From contig NZ_JAJMOX010000005.1 in the NCBI RefSeq assembly GCF_020991455.1, positions 347,034 through 411,033 of the forward strand: DNA of 64,000 bases, read 5' to 3'. Each line of letters starts with the position of its first letter. The stretch's first letter is position 1. Source of the DNA: Flavobacterium sp. JAS. Lineage in GTDB: Bacteria; Bacteroidota; Bacteroidia; Flavobacteriales; Flavobacteriaceae. Below are positions 27,153 through 37,600 of the stretch, piece by piece. The translations under genes were made by a program, and so were the position numbers. The notes beneath the pieces were generated by a model. The model did no database searches and was not told the origin of the DNA. It saw only the letters and a program-made list of their open reading frames with translations.

Positions 27153-28733
27153 CTATTCATAATAAGGTACTGATGGTTCGTTCAATTTAGGATTAGCAAT
27201 CACCTCTACTGCAGGCAGCTGTAAAGTAAAAGTGGCGAAGGTAGCAGGAGAAATAGGTCCAATAGGATCTGTTGGCGTAGCTACCCCAGTATCACTATTA
27301 TAATCAAATCTTACTCTTTGTTGATTACTAAGAATACTAACTGCTTTTTGAGGATTATAATAAGAAAGCCTTACCAGATCAAACCAATATTGTCCTTCAC
27401 AAGCAAACTCAAGCCTTCTTTCATTTAAAATAACATCTGTATTAAGTACTGTTACCGGATCAACACCTGCTCGCTCTCTTACCTTATTAAAATACAATAA
27501 CGCAATGGCATCACTTGTAGATCCATTATTGCCCAGGATAGCCTCAGCATATACTAAATAAATATCTGCTAATCTTAATAATGAATTATGCTGTATGGAA
27601 CCCAAAAAGGTCATTGCAGGAGCATTGTTATCTGCCTCATTACCAATAATATGTTTTTTCATACCTGGTCCCGTAGCAGTATAACCGCCACCAGCAGCGT
27701 TTAATTCGGCATAATGGTCCCCTGTCACCATAAAAGTCGCTTTACGTCTTAAAGAATCCTGCTTCGAATAAGCTAAATACAGATCATAACTAGGTGAGGG
27801 AGCTCCCCATGCTCCATCTTTTTGAGGATTAATATCTTTACTTGGCGAGTAGGTCAATAATTGATTCCCTTCCATCCAGCCACTAGTAACAGACCATTGC
27901 AGTGCAAATAATGACTCGGAATTATCATTGAATTGTGTTTTAAAAAGATCCGGATAACTTGGAAGCAAGGCTAAACCACTGTTTTCGATTACATCCTTTG
28001 CATACAGTTTTGCCTTGTTTAAGTATTCCTGATTACGCGTACCTCCGAGCTGTCCTAATCCAGACATTGTTAAATACACTTTACTTAACATTCCCTTTGC
28101 TGACCAGCTGGTAACTCTGCCTTTCTCCTCAGTTGCAGGAAGATTCTCGACAGCAAAAGTTAAATCTTCAGTAATAAATCGGTACACATCTTCTATTCTA
28201 TTTTTATTTACCAAAGGTGATTTTATCAACTTCGTATTATCTTCAATAATAGGTACTTCTCCCCACAACATTACAAGATGATAGTATGCCATGGCACGTA
28301 TGAATCTTGCTTCAGCCAGTCCGGCATTTTTATCTGTGGCTGAAACTGTTGCCGGCGTATTTTCATTAATACCCTTAATGGTGCCATTACAGTGTGCAAC
28401 TATAGTATATAGTCCTGTCCAGCCGTCTGTTAAACGTTGGTTAGATCCTGAAAGGGTAAAAGTATTAAGCTGTACCAGATCCGCACCTTGCCATGGTATA
28501 ACAAGGTTTCCGCTTAATATATCTCCTAATGGAATATATGCGATATTATTCCATTGTGCCCATACTCTGCTATAAAGTGCAGCCGTACCTAACCTGATCT
28601 CTTGTTTTGTCTGATAAAAATTTTCAGTGCTTATCTCTGACTGAGCAGGGCGATCCAGAAAATCATCCTGACAACCAGTCAAAACCATTATTCCCAAAAG
28701 GGTTGAAACAGTTATTTTATATATTGACTTCAT
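27153..28733 (-). CDS. SusD/RagB family glycan-binding lipoprotein
   Basis: This 526-residue lipoprotein (signal MKSIYKITVSTLLGIMVLTGC, mature CQDDFLDRPAQ) has the classic SusD opening C-x-D-x-FLD. The TPR-like core (AEARFIRAMAYYHLVMLWGEVPI about 145-165) and the C-terminal RERAGVDPVT...NERRLEFACEGQYWFDLVR are both family hallmarks. It caps the TonB-dependent transporter encoded 26 bases upstream and delivers oligosaccharide to it. The downstream SGBP gene follows within about 20 bases, so the three are one import unit. Confidence 0.95.
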   Translation of the reverse strand: MKSIYKITVSTLLGIMVLTGCQDDFLDRPAQSEISTENFYQTKQEIRLGTAALYSRVWAQWNNIAYIPLGDILSGNLVIPWQGADLVQLNTFTLSGSNQRLTDGWTGLYTIVAHCNGTIKGINENTPATVSATDKNAGLAEARFIRAMAYYHLVMLWGEVPIIEDNTKLIKSPLVNKNRIEDVYRFITEDLTFAVENLPATEEKGRVTSWSAKGMLSKVYLTMSGLGQLGGTRNQEYLNKAKLYAKDVIENSGLALLPSYPDLFKTQFNDNSESLFALQWSVTSGWMEGNQLLTYSPSKDINPQKDGAWGAPSPSYDLYLAYSKQDSLRRKATFMVTGDHYAELNAAGGGYTATGPGMKKHIIGNEADNNAPAMTFLGSIQHNSLLRLADIYLVYAEAILGNNGSTSDAIALLYFNKVRERAGVDPVTVLNTDVILNERRLEFACEGQYWFDLVRLSYYNPQKAVSILSNQQRVRFDYNSDTGVATPTDPIGPISPATFATFTLQLPAVEVIANPKLNEPSVPYYE

Positions 28734-28759
28734 ATCTCTCTATTCTATTAAGTTTATTT

Positions 28760-31700
28760 TTATTTAGTTAATCCAACATTAACTCCCAAAGTAAATGTTC
28801 GGGCTTGTGGATAGAAGCCATAATCAATTCCTGCTTCTAACGGGTTCCATGAACCTATTTCCGGATCCATTCCTTTGTAATTTGTAATAACAAAAGGATT
28901 ACTGATATTAACATACACACGTAGAGAACTTATGTGTATTTTTTTTATCCAGTCGTTTGGCATCGTGTACCCCATAGTCATGTTTTTACATCTGAGGAAA
29001 GATCCGTTTTCGACGTACTTGTCAGAGAAACGATGATTTCTGTTACTATCATTATTTTTAAGCCCTACAATCGTAGTGTTTGGATTGGTAACATAAACGT
29101 TATTGACATCTGAAGCCGAACCATTTGGATCAATTAAAGCCAAATCTGCATGATCATTTAATGATTTTAGGAAGCCAAATTGTGTCGAAGGATTTTCTCC
29201 GTTAATCCTCAATCCATTTATTACTTTATTACCCATATTGGCACTAAAGAAAATATTCAGGTCAAAACCTTTATAGGTAAAAGTATTACCAAGCCCTAAT
29301 TGAACAACAGGAATAGGAGAGCCTAAATAGGTTCTATCCTTTTCTGTAATTACACCATCACCATTTAAGTCTTTAAATTTCATGTCTCCATACCATACCC
29401 CTCCAGGGTTTGGCGTAATTGGCAAAACTGCCCCATTTGTATCTGTAGGTAAAGCATGGGTTTCAAAATCCTTAGCAGTTGCAAATATCCCATCTACTTT
29501 ATAACCATAAAAGTCACCAATAGAACCACCTACCCGTGTTTCAGAAACTACTTCATTACCATTATATTTTCCAAGCAATGAAGCGCCGTCTGTATTTAAT
29601 TTTAATACCTTATTTTTGTTATGTGATAAAGTAAAATCGGTAGTCCAGCTAAATTCATCTCCGTTTCCGGTTATGTTTCTTGAACTCAAGTGAAGGTCAA
29701 TTCCTCTGTTTCTAACCACCCCAACATTTACAAACGGAGGATTAATTACTCCTGACCCACCAATTGTTCCGGAATACAATGGTAAAGGAAGTTGCAACAA
29801 GAGTCCATCTGTCAGACGATTATAAACATCAACTGAAAGATTAAGTTTCCAACCGAAAAGTGATGCATCGACCCCGGCATTACTATATTCTGTTTTTTCC
29901 CATGAAACTTCACGATTTCCTAAACTATTAATAATTTGTGCATTACCCGCCAAAGCAGTTGAAGTTGTCCTTAATGTAGTTATATAAGCATTGTCCCTAA
30001 CATTTTGATTATTAGTCGAACCATAACCTACCCTAAGCTTTAATTCATTGATAGTTTTTGAGCCTTTTAAAAATTTCTCGTTATTTAATTTCCAGGCAAA
30101 TGCTCCTGAATAAGTGGTTACCCAGCGATTTTCTGGTGCAAATTTTGAAGAACCATCTGCACGCGCATTTACGGTGAACAAATATTTATCATCATAAATA
30201 AAATTAATACGACCAAAAAAAGATTCCTGTGCATTGTCTCCTCTGGTTCCACCATTGGTTGCTGTTGCCGGATCACCACTGCCTATATTAGTAACACTGT
30301 TTGAAATGAAATTTTTTCGTGCTGCAGAAACATTTTCGAATTGAAACAATTGTGCCTCATGTCCTGCCAGTATATTAACATTGTATTTGCTTTTAAACAC
30401 TTTAGCATACGTTAAGAAACTTCTAAAAGTGGTAAAATACTCCTGACTGTAAGAATAATAGGCATCATTTACTAATCTCTCCGCTAACCCAAACTTGTAA
30501 GTAGGGCTAAATCGATCTTCTGTCCTAAATGAAAAGTTCCCTGACACTTCATTTCTAAAGGATAAATCCTTTGTAAATGCTATATCTGCATAAAAATTAG
30601 CGAACACCTGATTTCTTTTGGGAGTATTTACATTAGTAAGTGCAAGAGCATACGGATTTACACGTTTATTAATCCATCCTTCACTACTTTCTTCTCCCGC
30701 AAAACTACCATCAGGATTTCTTACAGGGATATCCGGTGTCTGACTTAATGCCTCTGCAATAACATTTGAACCTGTTGAATTTACATTCTCATCAATATGG
30801 GTTAACTGTAAACTAGTCCCTATTTTTAACCAGTCTGTAGTTTTGTTATCCAAATTTAACCTTATCGATGCTCTCGAAAATTTAGATCCCAATGCTATAC
30901 CTTCCTGATTAAATAAAGATCCTGATAATAAATACTGCGTTTTGTCATTACCACCGCTTAAAGTTAACATATGACTCACCACAGGAGCCTTTCTGAATAA
31001 TTCTTCTTGCCAGTTTGTACCCTCACCTAAATAATTTGGATTAACAAATTCCGGTCTTTTATCAAATCCCCAAACAGCTGCCCTGTCATTAATAAACTTA
31101 GCATACTCTCTTAAATTCATAGTTGGATATTGCTTAATCAGCTCCTGATATCCGGTTGAAAATTCATAAGTAATTTTTGGAGCTCCTTCACTTCCTCTTT
31201 TAGTGGTAATGACAATTACACCATTAGTTGCCTGCGAACCATAAATTGCTGTTGCTGATGCATCTTTTAATACATCTATAGATTGAATATCCGAAGGGTT
31301 AATTGTGGATAAGGGGTTTGTACCATTAGCTCCGCCATAACTTTGACCAATTATAACGCCATCAATTACATATAAGGGAGAGCTTCCACCAAAAGAGGAC
31401 AAACCTCGTATCTGTATATTAACTCCTCCTCCGGGTTGGCCGGAAGTTTGCTGAACTACTACCCCGGCTACTTTACCCTGCAAAGCCTGGTCGATTGTTG
31501 TGGGACGTGTTTTCATAAGGTCTTGTCCCGATATCGAAGATATCGCCCCGGTTAGATCTTTTCTTTTTGACTTACCGTAGCCAATTACGACCACCTCATC
31601 AAGTGCTTTTCGATCTTCTTTAAGGATAATCTTTAATTGGCTACCGGTAATCTTTACTTCCCGGCTTACATAACCCAAATAAGTTACAACAAGTGTTTCT

Positions 31701-31948
31701 CCGATTTTAGCATCGATAGAAAATGAACCGTCCAAATTGGTAGACACACCGGTTTTAGCTCCTTTGAGATTAATATTGACGCCAAAAAGTGGTTTACTCT
31801 CTGTCTCCTCTACTATAGTACCTGTAATTTTTACATTAGAATTTTGAGCTGATGCCAGGCTAAAAGAAAAAAGCAGCAACAGTAATGCATATTTTTTAAA
31901 GAGTTTCTTTGCTTTTACAAAGCGTTGAATTACATGTTTTTCATTCAT
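28760..31948 (-). CDS. SusC/RagA family TonB-dependent transporter
   Basis: This is a 1062-residue outer-membrane transporter. The signal peptide ends LASAQ. A carboxypeptidase-regulatory-like beta domain (about 38-115) and the TonB-box region (KALDEVVVIGYG) precede the plug (KRKDLTGAISSISG...QALQGKVAGVVVQ...GQPGGGVNIQIRG). The rest is the 22-strand barrel, which ends ARTFTLGVNVGLTK. It imports oligosaccharides released at the surface, using energy from TonB-ExbBD. It is the first gene of the long PUL1 run. A candidate direct-repeat operator lies about 150-180 bases upstream of its ATG. Confidence 0.96.
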   Translation of the reverse strand: MNEKHVIQRFVKAKKLFKKYALLLLLFSFSLASAQNSNVKITGTIVEETESKPLFGVNINLKGAKTGVSTNLDGSFSIDAKIGETLVVTYLGYVSREVKITGSQLKIILKEDRKALDEVVVIGYGKSKRKDLTGAISSISGQDLMKTRPTTIDQALQGKVAGVVVQQTSGQPGGGVNIQIRGLSSFGGSSPLYVIDGVIIGQSYGGANGTNPLSTINPSDIQSIDVLKDASATAIYGSQATNGVIVITTKRGSEGAPKITYEFSTGYQELIKQYPTMNLREYAKFINDRAAVWGFDKRPEFVNPNYLGEGTNWQEELFRKAPVVSHMLTLSGGNDKTQYLLSGSLFNQEGIALGSKFSRASIRLNLDNKTTDWLKIGTSLQLTHIDENVNSTGSNVIAEALSQTPDIPVRNPDGSFAGEESSEGWINKRVNPYALALTNVNTPKRNQVFANFYADIAFTKDLSFRNEVSGNFSFRTEDRFSPTYKFGLAERLVNDAYYSYSQEYFTTFRSFLTYAKVFKSKYNVNILAGHEAQLFQFENVSAARKNFISNSVTNIGSGDPATATNGGTRGDNAQESFFGRINFIYDDKYLFTVNARADGSSKFAPENRWVTTYSGAFAWKLNNEKFLKGSKTINELKLRVGYGSTNNQNVRDNAYITTLRTTSTALAGNAQIINSLGNREVSWEKTEYSNAGVDASLFGWKLNLSVDVYNRLTDGLLLQLPLPLYSGTIGGSGVINPPFVNVGVVRNRGIDLHLSSRNITGNGDEFSWTTDFTLSHNKNKVLKLNTDGASLLGKYNGNEVVSETRVGGSIGDFYGYKVDGIFATAKDFETHALPTDTNGAVLPITPNPGGVWYGDMKFKDLNGDGVITEKDRTYLGSPIPVVQLGLGNTFTYKGFDLNIFFSANMGNKVINGLRINGENPSTQFGFLKSLNDHADLALIDPNGSASDVNNVYVTNPNTTIVGLKNNDSNRNHRFSDKYVENGSFLRCKNMTMGYTMPNDWIKKIHISSLRVYVNISNPFVITNYKGMDPEIGSWNPLEAGIDYGFYPQARTFTLGVNVGLTK

Positions 31949-32099
31949 AATTAATTGGTTTTGGTTAGTTAGTCAAGTGGTTATTTTTTTACATAAAAAA
32001 TGTATTGGACAGAAATAATCTTATCATTATTTCATTGAATACATTTTCGATCTATTGGGAACAAATTAACAATAATGCATTCCCAAACGACGGTTCATT

Positions 32100-32129
32100 T
32101 TGTATCAAAAAACGGTGCCGATTGTTGCA
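32100..32129 (-). promoter_or_regulatory. Candidate HTCS1 operator upstream of SusC (site A)
   Basis: This site has the direct repeat TTGTATCA-N14-TTGTTGCA on the plus strand, with a 22-base period (two helical turns). The same arrangement occurs upstream of GH51 (40531-40560) and upstream of the GH43 unit (34153-34182). All three regulated genes lie on the minus strand, with the repeat in the same relative orientation. AraC-type output domains of HTCS proteins bind such direct repeats. Binding itself is inferred. Confidence 0.55.
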
Positions 32130-32420
32130 ATTATTATACTTGTAATAAAAAAATGACTTTATTTATTTTATTTTCATATTTAATATCATAATAAATTATC
32201 ATTTCAACAAGAGAGTATTTTCTATATAAATGCAGGAAATGGCCCGTTTTTAACAATAAGTTCACACTTGATGATTCTTTGGACTCCATACAACATCATT
32301 AGATTTTTGAAGAAAGAACAATTACAAGAACTGTAGATTATTACCAATTAGTGGTAGCCTTTTTTGCTATCAGATTAGAAGGTTTTGAAATATAAAACAG
32401 CTATTGGTATAAACAAGCAA

Positions 32421-32443
32421 GCCACACGAAAGGATCGTGTGGC
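32421..32443 (-). terminator. Hairpin downstream of GH43 gene
   Basis: The nine-base arms GCCACACGA and TCGTGTGGC enclose a five-base loop. On the minus strand the element follows the GH43 stop by about 40 bases and is trailed by a moderately T-rich stretch (TTGCTTGTTTAT). It is a plausible terminator for the GH43 transcript, separating it from the SusC unit. Confidence 0.5.
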
Positions 32444-32483
32444 AGAGGGGATTTTTTAACAACAGATTGTCCTTTGTTAAAAT

Positions 32484-33857
32484 TTATTTTAAGAATTTCC
32501 AATAATCAAAATACAGTATATCGGTCTTGGCTTTTCCTTTAAAAACAAAATACAAATCGTGAATTCCGGAAGCTTTTTTAACATCAATTGTTTGCAATGT
32601 CCATTTTTCATTACCTTTCTTTATTGGTACATTTACGGCCCCCAATAACTCTCCATCTTTAGTATCCAATCGTATTTCCATTGAAACATTTTCGTTGTGT
32701 GTGGTGCCAATTCTCGCAGTGAATTTCGAAGCGCCTTTTTTACCAAAATCCACCTCTCTTACTTTGGCAAAAGCGTCATTGTATTTTGCCGTAATAAAAT
32801 TACCAACTTCATTATCATTCATTGACTTTACTCCTTCAGACCAGGCAATGGTTTCTGCTTCAGTTTTGACATACGGATTTAATGGATTTACACTCTTTTT
32901 AATTCCTTCTGTCATATTCATTTGCACGATTGAACCATCTTTATTAAACTGAGCTTCTTCTACACAAACTGAACGTGTAAAACCACCACCTCCCGGCAAT
33001 GCGCTATTGTGATAGAAAAAATAACTCTTTCCCTTAAAATCAATTATGCCGGGATGATTGGTAAAAGAACCTCCTTGAGTTGGCATCACAACACCTTGAT
33101 ATTTCCAGGGTCCAGTTATGCTTTTACTGGTTGAATAACCTATATGTTCCGGAATTGGTCCTGCGGCAAAAAACAAATAATAGAGACTATTGCGTTGATA
33201 CAGCCATGGTCCTTCCTCATAAGTGGTAGGTCGTATCTCATTTTTTTCTCCTTCGCGTTTCCCAAACGATGCTATAGTATTGGGTATTTGTTTAACTTCA
33301 CCCGAACAGGATGTCATGTCCTTGTTTAGTTTTACGTAATACAAGCCGGGATTCCCCCAATACAAATATGCCTGACCATCCTTATCAATAAATGGAGTAG
33401 GATCGATATCGTTCCAGGGATGATGATTAATAAGTTTCTTGCCAATAGGATCTTTAAATGGTCCATAAGGACTATCTGAAACCAAAACGCCTATGCCTCC
33501 GCCATGCACTGGACAATATAAATAAAATTTACCATTTCGTTCAATACACTGAACTGCCCAGGCACCATTATCCTGCTTTGCCCAACTAAAATCTTTTAGA
33601 GAAGCAACTATTCCATGGTCTGTCCAATTGACCATGTCCGTTGAGGTATAAAGTGACCAATTGAGCATTTTAAAACCTTTGCCATCGGCATTGGCATCGT
33701 CTTCATCATGGCTCGTATAGAGATATACCGTGCCGTTATGTACCATTGGTGCAGGATCTGCCGTATAATTGCTTTGCACAATAGGATTTTGTGCATCGCC
33801 AATAGAACAATTTAAGATCGTTATAAATGTCGCTATAAGTTTATAAGTATGTTTCAT
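32484..33857 (-). CDS. GH43 arabinofuranosidase/xylosidase with CBM6-like domain
   Basis: This is a 457-residue secreted enzyme with signal peptide [23 protein letters not shown]. The GH43 propeller has the base Asp in NYTADPAPM (residue 34), the second Asp in [11 protein letters not shown] and the acid Glu in [10 protein letters not shown]. From about residue 330 a CBM6 sandwich ([15 protein letters not shown]...[22 protein letters not shown]) ends the protein. It is probably a periplasmic alpha-L-arabinofuranosidase or beta-xylosidase. The gene is monocistronic or follows only gene remnants (33863-34069), and candidate operator site C lies upstream. It resembles the GH43 gene at 18305-19837 in layout but is not a close copy. 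Confidence 0.9.
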   Translation of the reverse strand: MKHTYKLIATFITILNCSIGDAQNPIVQSNYTADPAPMVHNGTVYLYTSHDEDDANADGKGFKMLNWSLYTSTDMVNWTDHGIVASLKDFSWAKQDNGAWAVQCIERNGKFYLYCPVHGGGIGVLVSDSPYGPFKDPIGKKLINHHPWNDIDPTPFIDKDGQAYLYWGNPGLYYVKLNKDMTSCSGEVKQIPNTIASFGKREGEKNEIRPTTYEEGPWLYQRNSLYYLFFAAGPIPEHIGYSTSKSITGPWKYQGVVMPTQGGSFTNHPGIIDFKGKSYFFYHNSALPGGGGFTRSVCVEEAQFNKDGSIVQMNMTEGIKKSVNPLNPYVKTEAETIAWSEGVKSMNDNEVGNFITAKYNDAFAKVREVDFGKKGASKFTARIGTTHNENVSMEIRLDTKDGELLGAVNVPIKKGNEKWTLQTIDVKKASGIHDLYFVFKGKAKTDILYFDYWKFLK

Positions 33858-33862
33858 TTTAG

Positions 33863-33977
33863 TTATTTAGTTAGTTCAGGCCTATCGGCAAAAATGATTG
33901 GATTTTGGGTTTGCGCCAAACCAACGGCCTGAACAAGCAAAACAAGGAAGGTAAAAAATGAGCTGATTTTTTTTCAT
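33863..33977 (-). pseudogene. 5' remnant of a secreted GH43-like enzyme
   Basis: Starting near the ATG at 33977-33975, a signal peptide KKISSFFTFLVLLVQ...GLAQ is followed by [15 protein letters not shown] and a stop. The phrase NPIIFADxPDPS opens many secreted GH43 enzymes. The peptide frame and the ATG frame differ by one base within a run of eight A, so the start is frameshifted as well as the gene being cut short. Only this remnant of the gene survives, just upstream of the intact GH43 gene. Confidence 0.6.
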
Positions 33978-34069
33978 GAATAAAATAATAATGGAGAATA
34001 GAACTTACTTGATTTTTCTAACAGCTTCAAAAGATAAATAGCCAAAAGTACAAGTAGTTTTTTTCTCAT
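33974..34069 (-). pseudogene. Short signal-peptide-like remnant frame
   Basis: A 31-residue frame (ATG 34069-34067) begins MRKKLLVLLAIYLLKLL and stops at 33976-33974, where its TGA overlaps the ATG of the next remnant. The start looks like a signal peptide but no mature domain follows. It probably marks a gene lost by deletion. It could instead be a small leader peptide. Confidence 0.35.
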
Positions 34070-34152
34070 GGTTTAAAAATGGGGCAATGGTTAGTAAATG
34101 GTTTCTTAAGCAAACAAAGTAATAAGAAAACAATACCACATAACGTTTCCTT

Positions 34153-34182
34153 TTGTATTACAAGAGTGCACCAATTGTATTA
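34153..34182 (-). promoter_or_regulatory. Candidate HTCS1 operator upstream of the GH43 unit (site C)
   Basis: TTGTATTA occurs twice, separated by 14 bases, giving a 22-base period identical to sites A and B. It lies 84 bases upstream of the first remnant ATG (34069) and about 296 bases upstream of the GH43 ATG, in the same relative orientation as the other sites. The two half-sites are perfect copies of each other. Confidence 0.5.
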
Positions 34183-34315
34183 AATGAAAAACCTATGCTC
34201 TCAAATACATTTATAAATCAATTCATTATGAAATTACATCAATTAAGATTTAAAAAAGTATAATTCATTGAGCAGATTAAAATATAAGCAGTATAAAAAA
34301 AAGTAGTAAACCTAA

Positions 34316-34558
34316 GCTTACTACTCAATGCCATTAAGTTAAGGGGAAATCTATAAAATTACTTAACAGTTTAATTCAGAAAGTAATTAGAAAAATCCGT
34401 TTTTATCAGCGTTTTCGCTTTAGCGAATCAGTAAAATCAGCGTCTAATTTTGATGCGGATAAAACAGATTTACTTCGTGAAAACGCGGATAAAAACGGAT
34501 TTGATTTGCAATAATTTTATTTTTTGGAAGCTTAACTTAATGACATTGGCTTACTACT
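34316..34558. mobile_element. MITE-like palindromic element with flanking direct repeats
   Basis: The terminal inverted repeats CAATGCCATTAAGTTAAG (34326-34343) and CTTAACTTAATGACATTG (34531-34548) match at 17 of 18 positions. They are flanked outside by a direct repeat GCTTACTACT (34316-34325 and 34549-34558) that looks like a target-site duplication. Inside, a second imperfect palindrome is built on ATCCGTTTTTATC...GATAAAAACGGAT (about 34395-34500). No frame codes for a transposase. This fits a non-autonomous miniature transposon or a Flavobacterium palindromic dispersed repeat. Confidence 0.6.
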
Positions 34559-34639
34559 CTCTAAAATTGTACTTGTATTTGGTATTTAATCTGTATTACT
34601 TTTTGAGATCATTTAATAATTCCTCTCCAGCTGCCATTG

Positions 34640-37600
34640 TTATTGTTGTTTATAATTACGTAAGTATTCAGAAGGTAAAAAACCAAACTCTTCCTTAAAG
34701 TACTTAGCGAATCTTTTTGGGGAATTAAAACCTACTTCGTATGCTATTTCAGCAATTTGCATTTGGCTTTTTTCGAGAAGCTGGCGTCCGCGTTTTAGTC
34801 GTATCGTTCGAATAAATTCTATTGGACCTTTACCCGTAATCGCAACCAATTTTTTATATAAATGACCACGGCTTAGACCTAAAGCCGTACTAAGGGCTTC
34901 TACAGAAAACTCAATATCATTTATATGTTCTTCCACAACCTTAATAGCTTTTACTATCAGGGCTTCATCCAATGAAGTAATAGTAATTTCTGAAGGAGAA
35001 ACATCTAACTTTTGACTAAACGAAGCATGACTTTTCTCTGTCCATTCGACAAATTTTTGAATACGCAGTTTTAACAAATTAAAATTAAAAGGTTTGGTTA
35101 TGTAATCATCTGCACCAAGCTCCAAACCTTCTACTATATGTTCTTCAGCAGTACGTGCCGTCAATAGAATAACGGGAATATGAGACCAATGAATATTTGT
35201 TTTGATTTTTTTACATAGTTCTATCCCATTCATTACAGGCATCATTACATCACTGACAACAATAGTTACATTAAACTTTTGCAGCAATTGCAATGCTCCT
35301 TCTCCATTATTGGCCGTTATTACAGTATAGGTATCTTCGAGATTATCTTTAATAAATTCACAAAAATCATTGTTATCGTCTACAAATAGTAATATTTTTT
35401 TATTTGTAAGCCCATAATCTTCTTCTTCGGTTGTATATTCTTCCGTAATATTTTCCGGTAAATATTCTGAGTCTGCATTTAAATCAGCCACTCTGATAGG
35501 AATTTGAAAAGTAAAAATACTGCCTTGAGGAACATTATTTGTAACATTTACGGTTCCTCCATGAAGATTGATATATTCGGCTACAATATGTAATCCTATA
35601 CCCGTTCCTGTTTTCTCCTGTTCTTGCTGAGCCTGATAAAATCGTTCAAAAATATGTTCTTTTTCGATATCGCTAATGCCACGACCTGTATCAGAAACAC
35701 TAACACAAACATTATCTCCGACTCTTTTTATATGAATCTTTATAGTACCTCCGTCTAAAGTATATTTGAATGCATTTGAAAGTAAATTTGAAAATATTTT
35801 CTGAATCTTATCGCGGTCAAACGACATAACTAAACTTTCAATATCACTGAATAAAAGTAAACTGATATTACGCTCTTCGGCATAAACGCAAAATAAAAGG
35901 TAAATTTCATTACTAAAACCAACAAAGTCGTCCGATTTTAAATTCAGTCTCTCTACTCCAACATCCAGTTTATGAAAATCCAGCAGTGAGTTTATTAGTG
36001 TCATAAGTTGCTGTGCATTTTTATACATAACACTTAACTTTTTTCTCATACTTTCGCTCGTTGCATCATTCAATAAAATCTGCAAAGGAGTAATAATGAG
36101 GGTAAGCGGAGTACGCAAATCATGACTAATATTGGTAAAGAACTTGAGTTTTATTTCATTGATTTGTGTTTCTCTCTCATGATCCATTTGAATACGCTGC
36201 TGTTCCAGATTTATAAAATGGCGTTCTTTTGTTTTACGTACAAAGAATATCAGCGTACCAATAATTAAAATTGCATAGATGATAAAAGCCCAAATTGAAA
36301 AATAAAAAGGAGGCATTACATTAATAGATAATTCTGTAGGGATATTGTTCCAGAGACCATCAGCATTACGTGCTTTTATTAAAAGTTTGTAATTACCTGT
36401 TGGAAGTGACGATATTACTATTTTATTTTTTTGAGTTGGCAGCCATTGTGTACTAAAGCCTTCTATCCGATAAACATATTTCACCTTATCGGCATTCAAT
36501 AAATTTCCTGTTGTAAACTGTAAGGAAATAAGCTTATCATCGTGCCTGAAGTTTAACTCCGAAGTTAATTGCATTGAATGGTCGAGCAGCTTATGACCAT
36601 CATAATAAGAGTCGACCTGAATTATATTGTTACCAACTGTCAATTCCGTAAAAATAACCTTTGGTGTAGATTGGTCTTTTTCATACAATTTATTCGGATT
36701 CAAAATAGTATATCCTTCCACATTTCCAAGCAGAATATCATTATTTCGTAATTTGCAAAAAGAGCGGTCATTAAAAAAATTATTCATAAGACCATCTTTG
36801 ACAGAGTAATTTTTACTTGAAAAAGAAAATTCTCCGTTTGATATAGGCCTCACTGTAAGTATTGAAAGTCCGTTGCTGGTTGTTACCCAAATATTATTGA
36901 AATTATCTTCTGTTATGCCTTTAATTGAGTTATCGCATAAACCACTCTCTTTGTTAAAATAATAAAGTGCATCCTTTTTTTGATTCCAAATGATCAATCC
37001 GTCATTAGTACCAAGCCATATCAAACCACGTTTATCTTTATAAACATTTGAAATTTGATCCTGAGGAAAAGTTTGATTCCTTCTCCTATTTCCATGATAT
37101 AAAATCTTCTTGTAATTGGTAATATCAATTACTAATAATCCATTTACAGTACCAAAGTACATTTTATCACCACCATCGTAAAACATATCCAGCGCATAGA
37201 CAATATCATCAAATGGGGTAAGTACAGCATTAAAACTATCCGAATCTGTTGGTAATACCTGAATTTTTCCACCCAGTGGTCCTATCCATACATTTCCGTA
37301 GCGGTCTTCTTTTAAATTCCAAATACTATTAGTGCTTAATTTGCTGTTCTTTGTGGTATACTGAATCATTTTGCCATTTTCATAACAAAAAAGTCCTTTT
37401 TGATAGGTACCAATCCAAACACGATTTTTCCTGTCTTCGAATATAGATATTATGGCAATATCAGGAACAGGGAGTTTCCTGACTGCCTCTGTTTTTTTAT
37501 CCTTTATATACAATCCGTTTCCATCAGTACCCAGCCAGATATTTCCCTGATGATCTTCCATTATAGACATAATATCGGAACATTGGGGGTGCTTGAAATT

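Larger units (their letters stand above)
31949..32483. other. Regulatory gap upstream of PUL1 SusC
   Basis: This 535-base gap has no credible coding frame. It holds the candidate HTCS operator (32100-32129) and, near the GH43 end, a nine-base-pair hairpin (GCCACACGA/TCGTGTGGC, 32421-32443) that probably ends the GH43 transcript. The remainder is AT-rich leader with no feature I can name. The GH43-to-SusC boundary therefore looks like a break between two transcription units with a fresh promoter for SusC. Confidence 0.5.
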
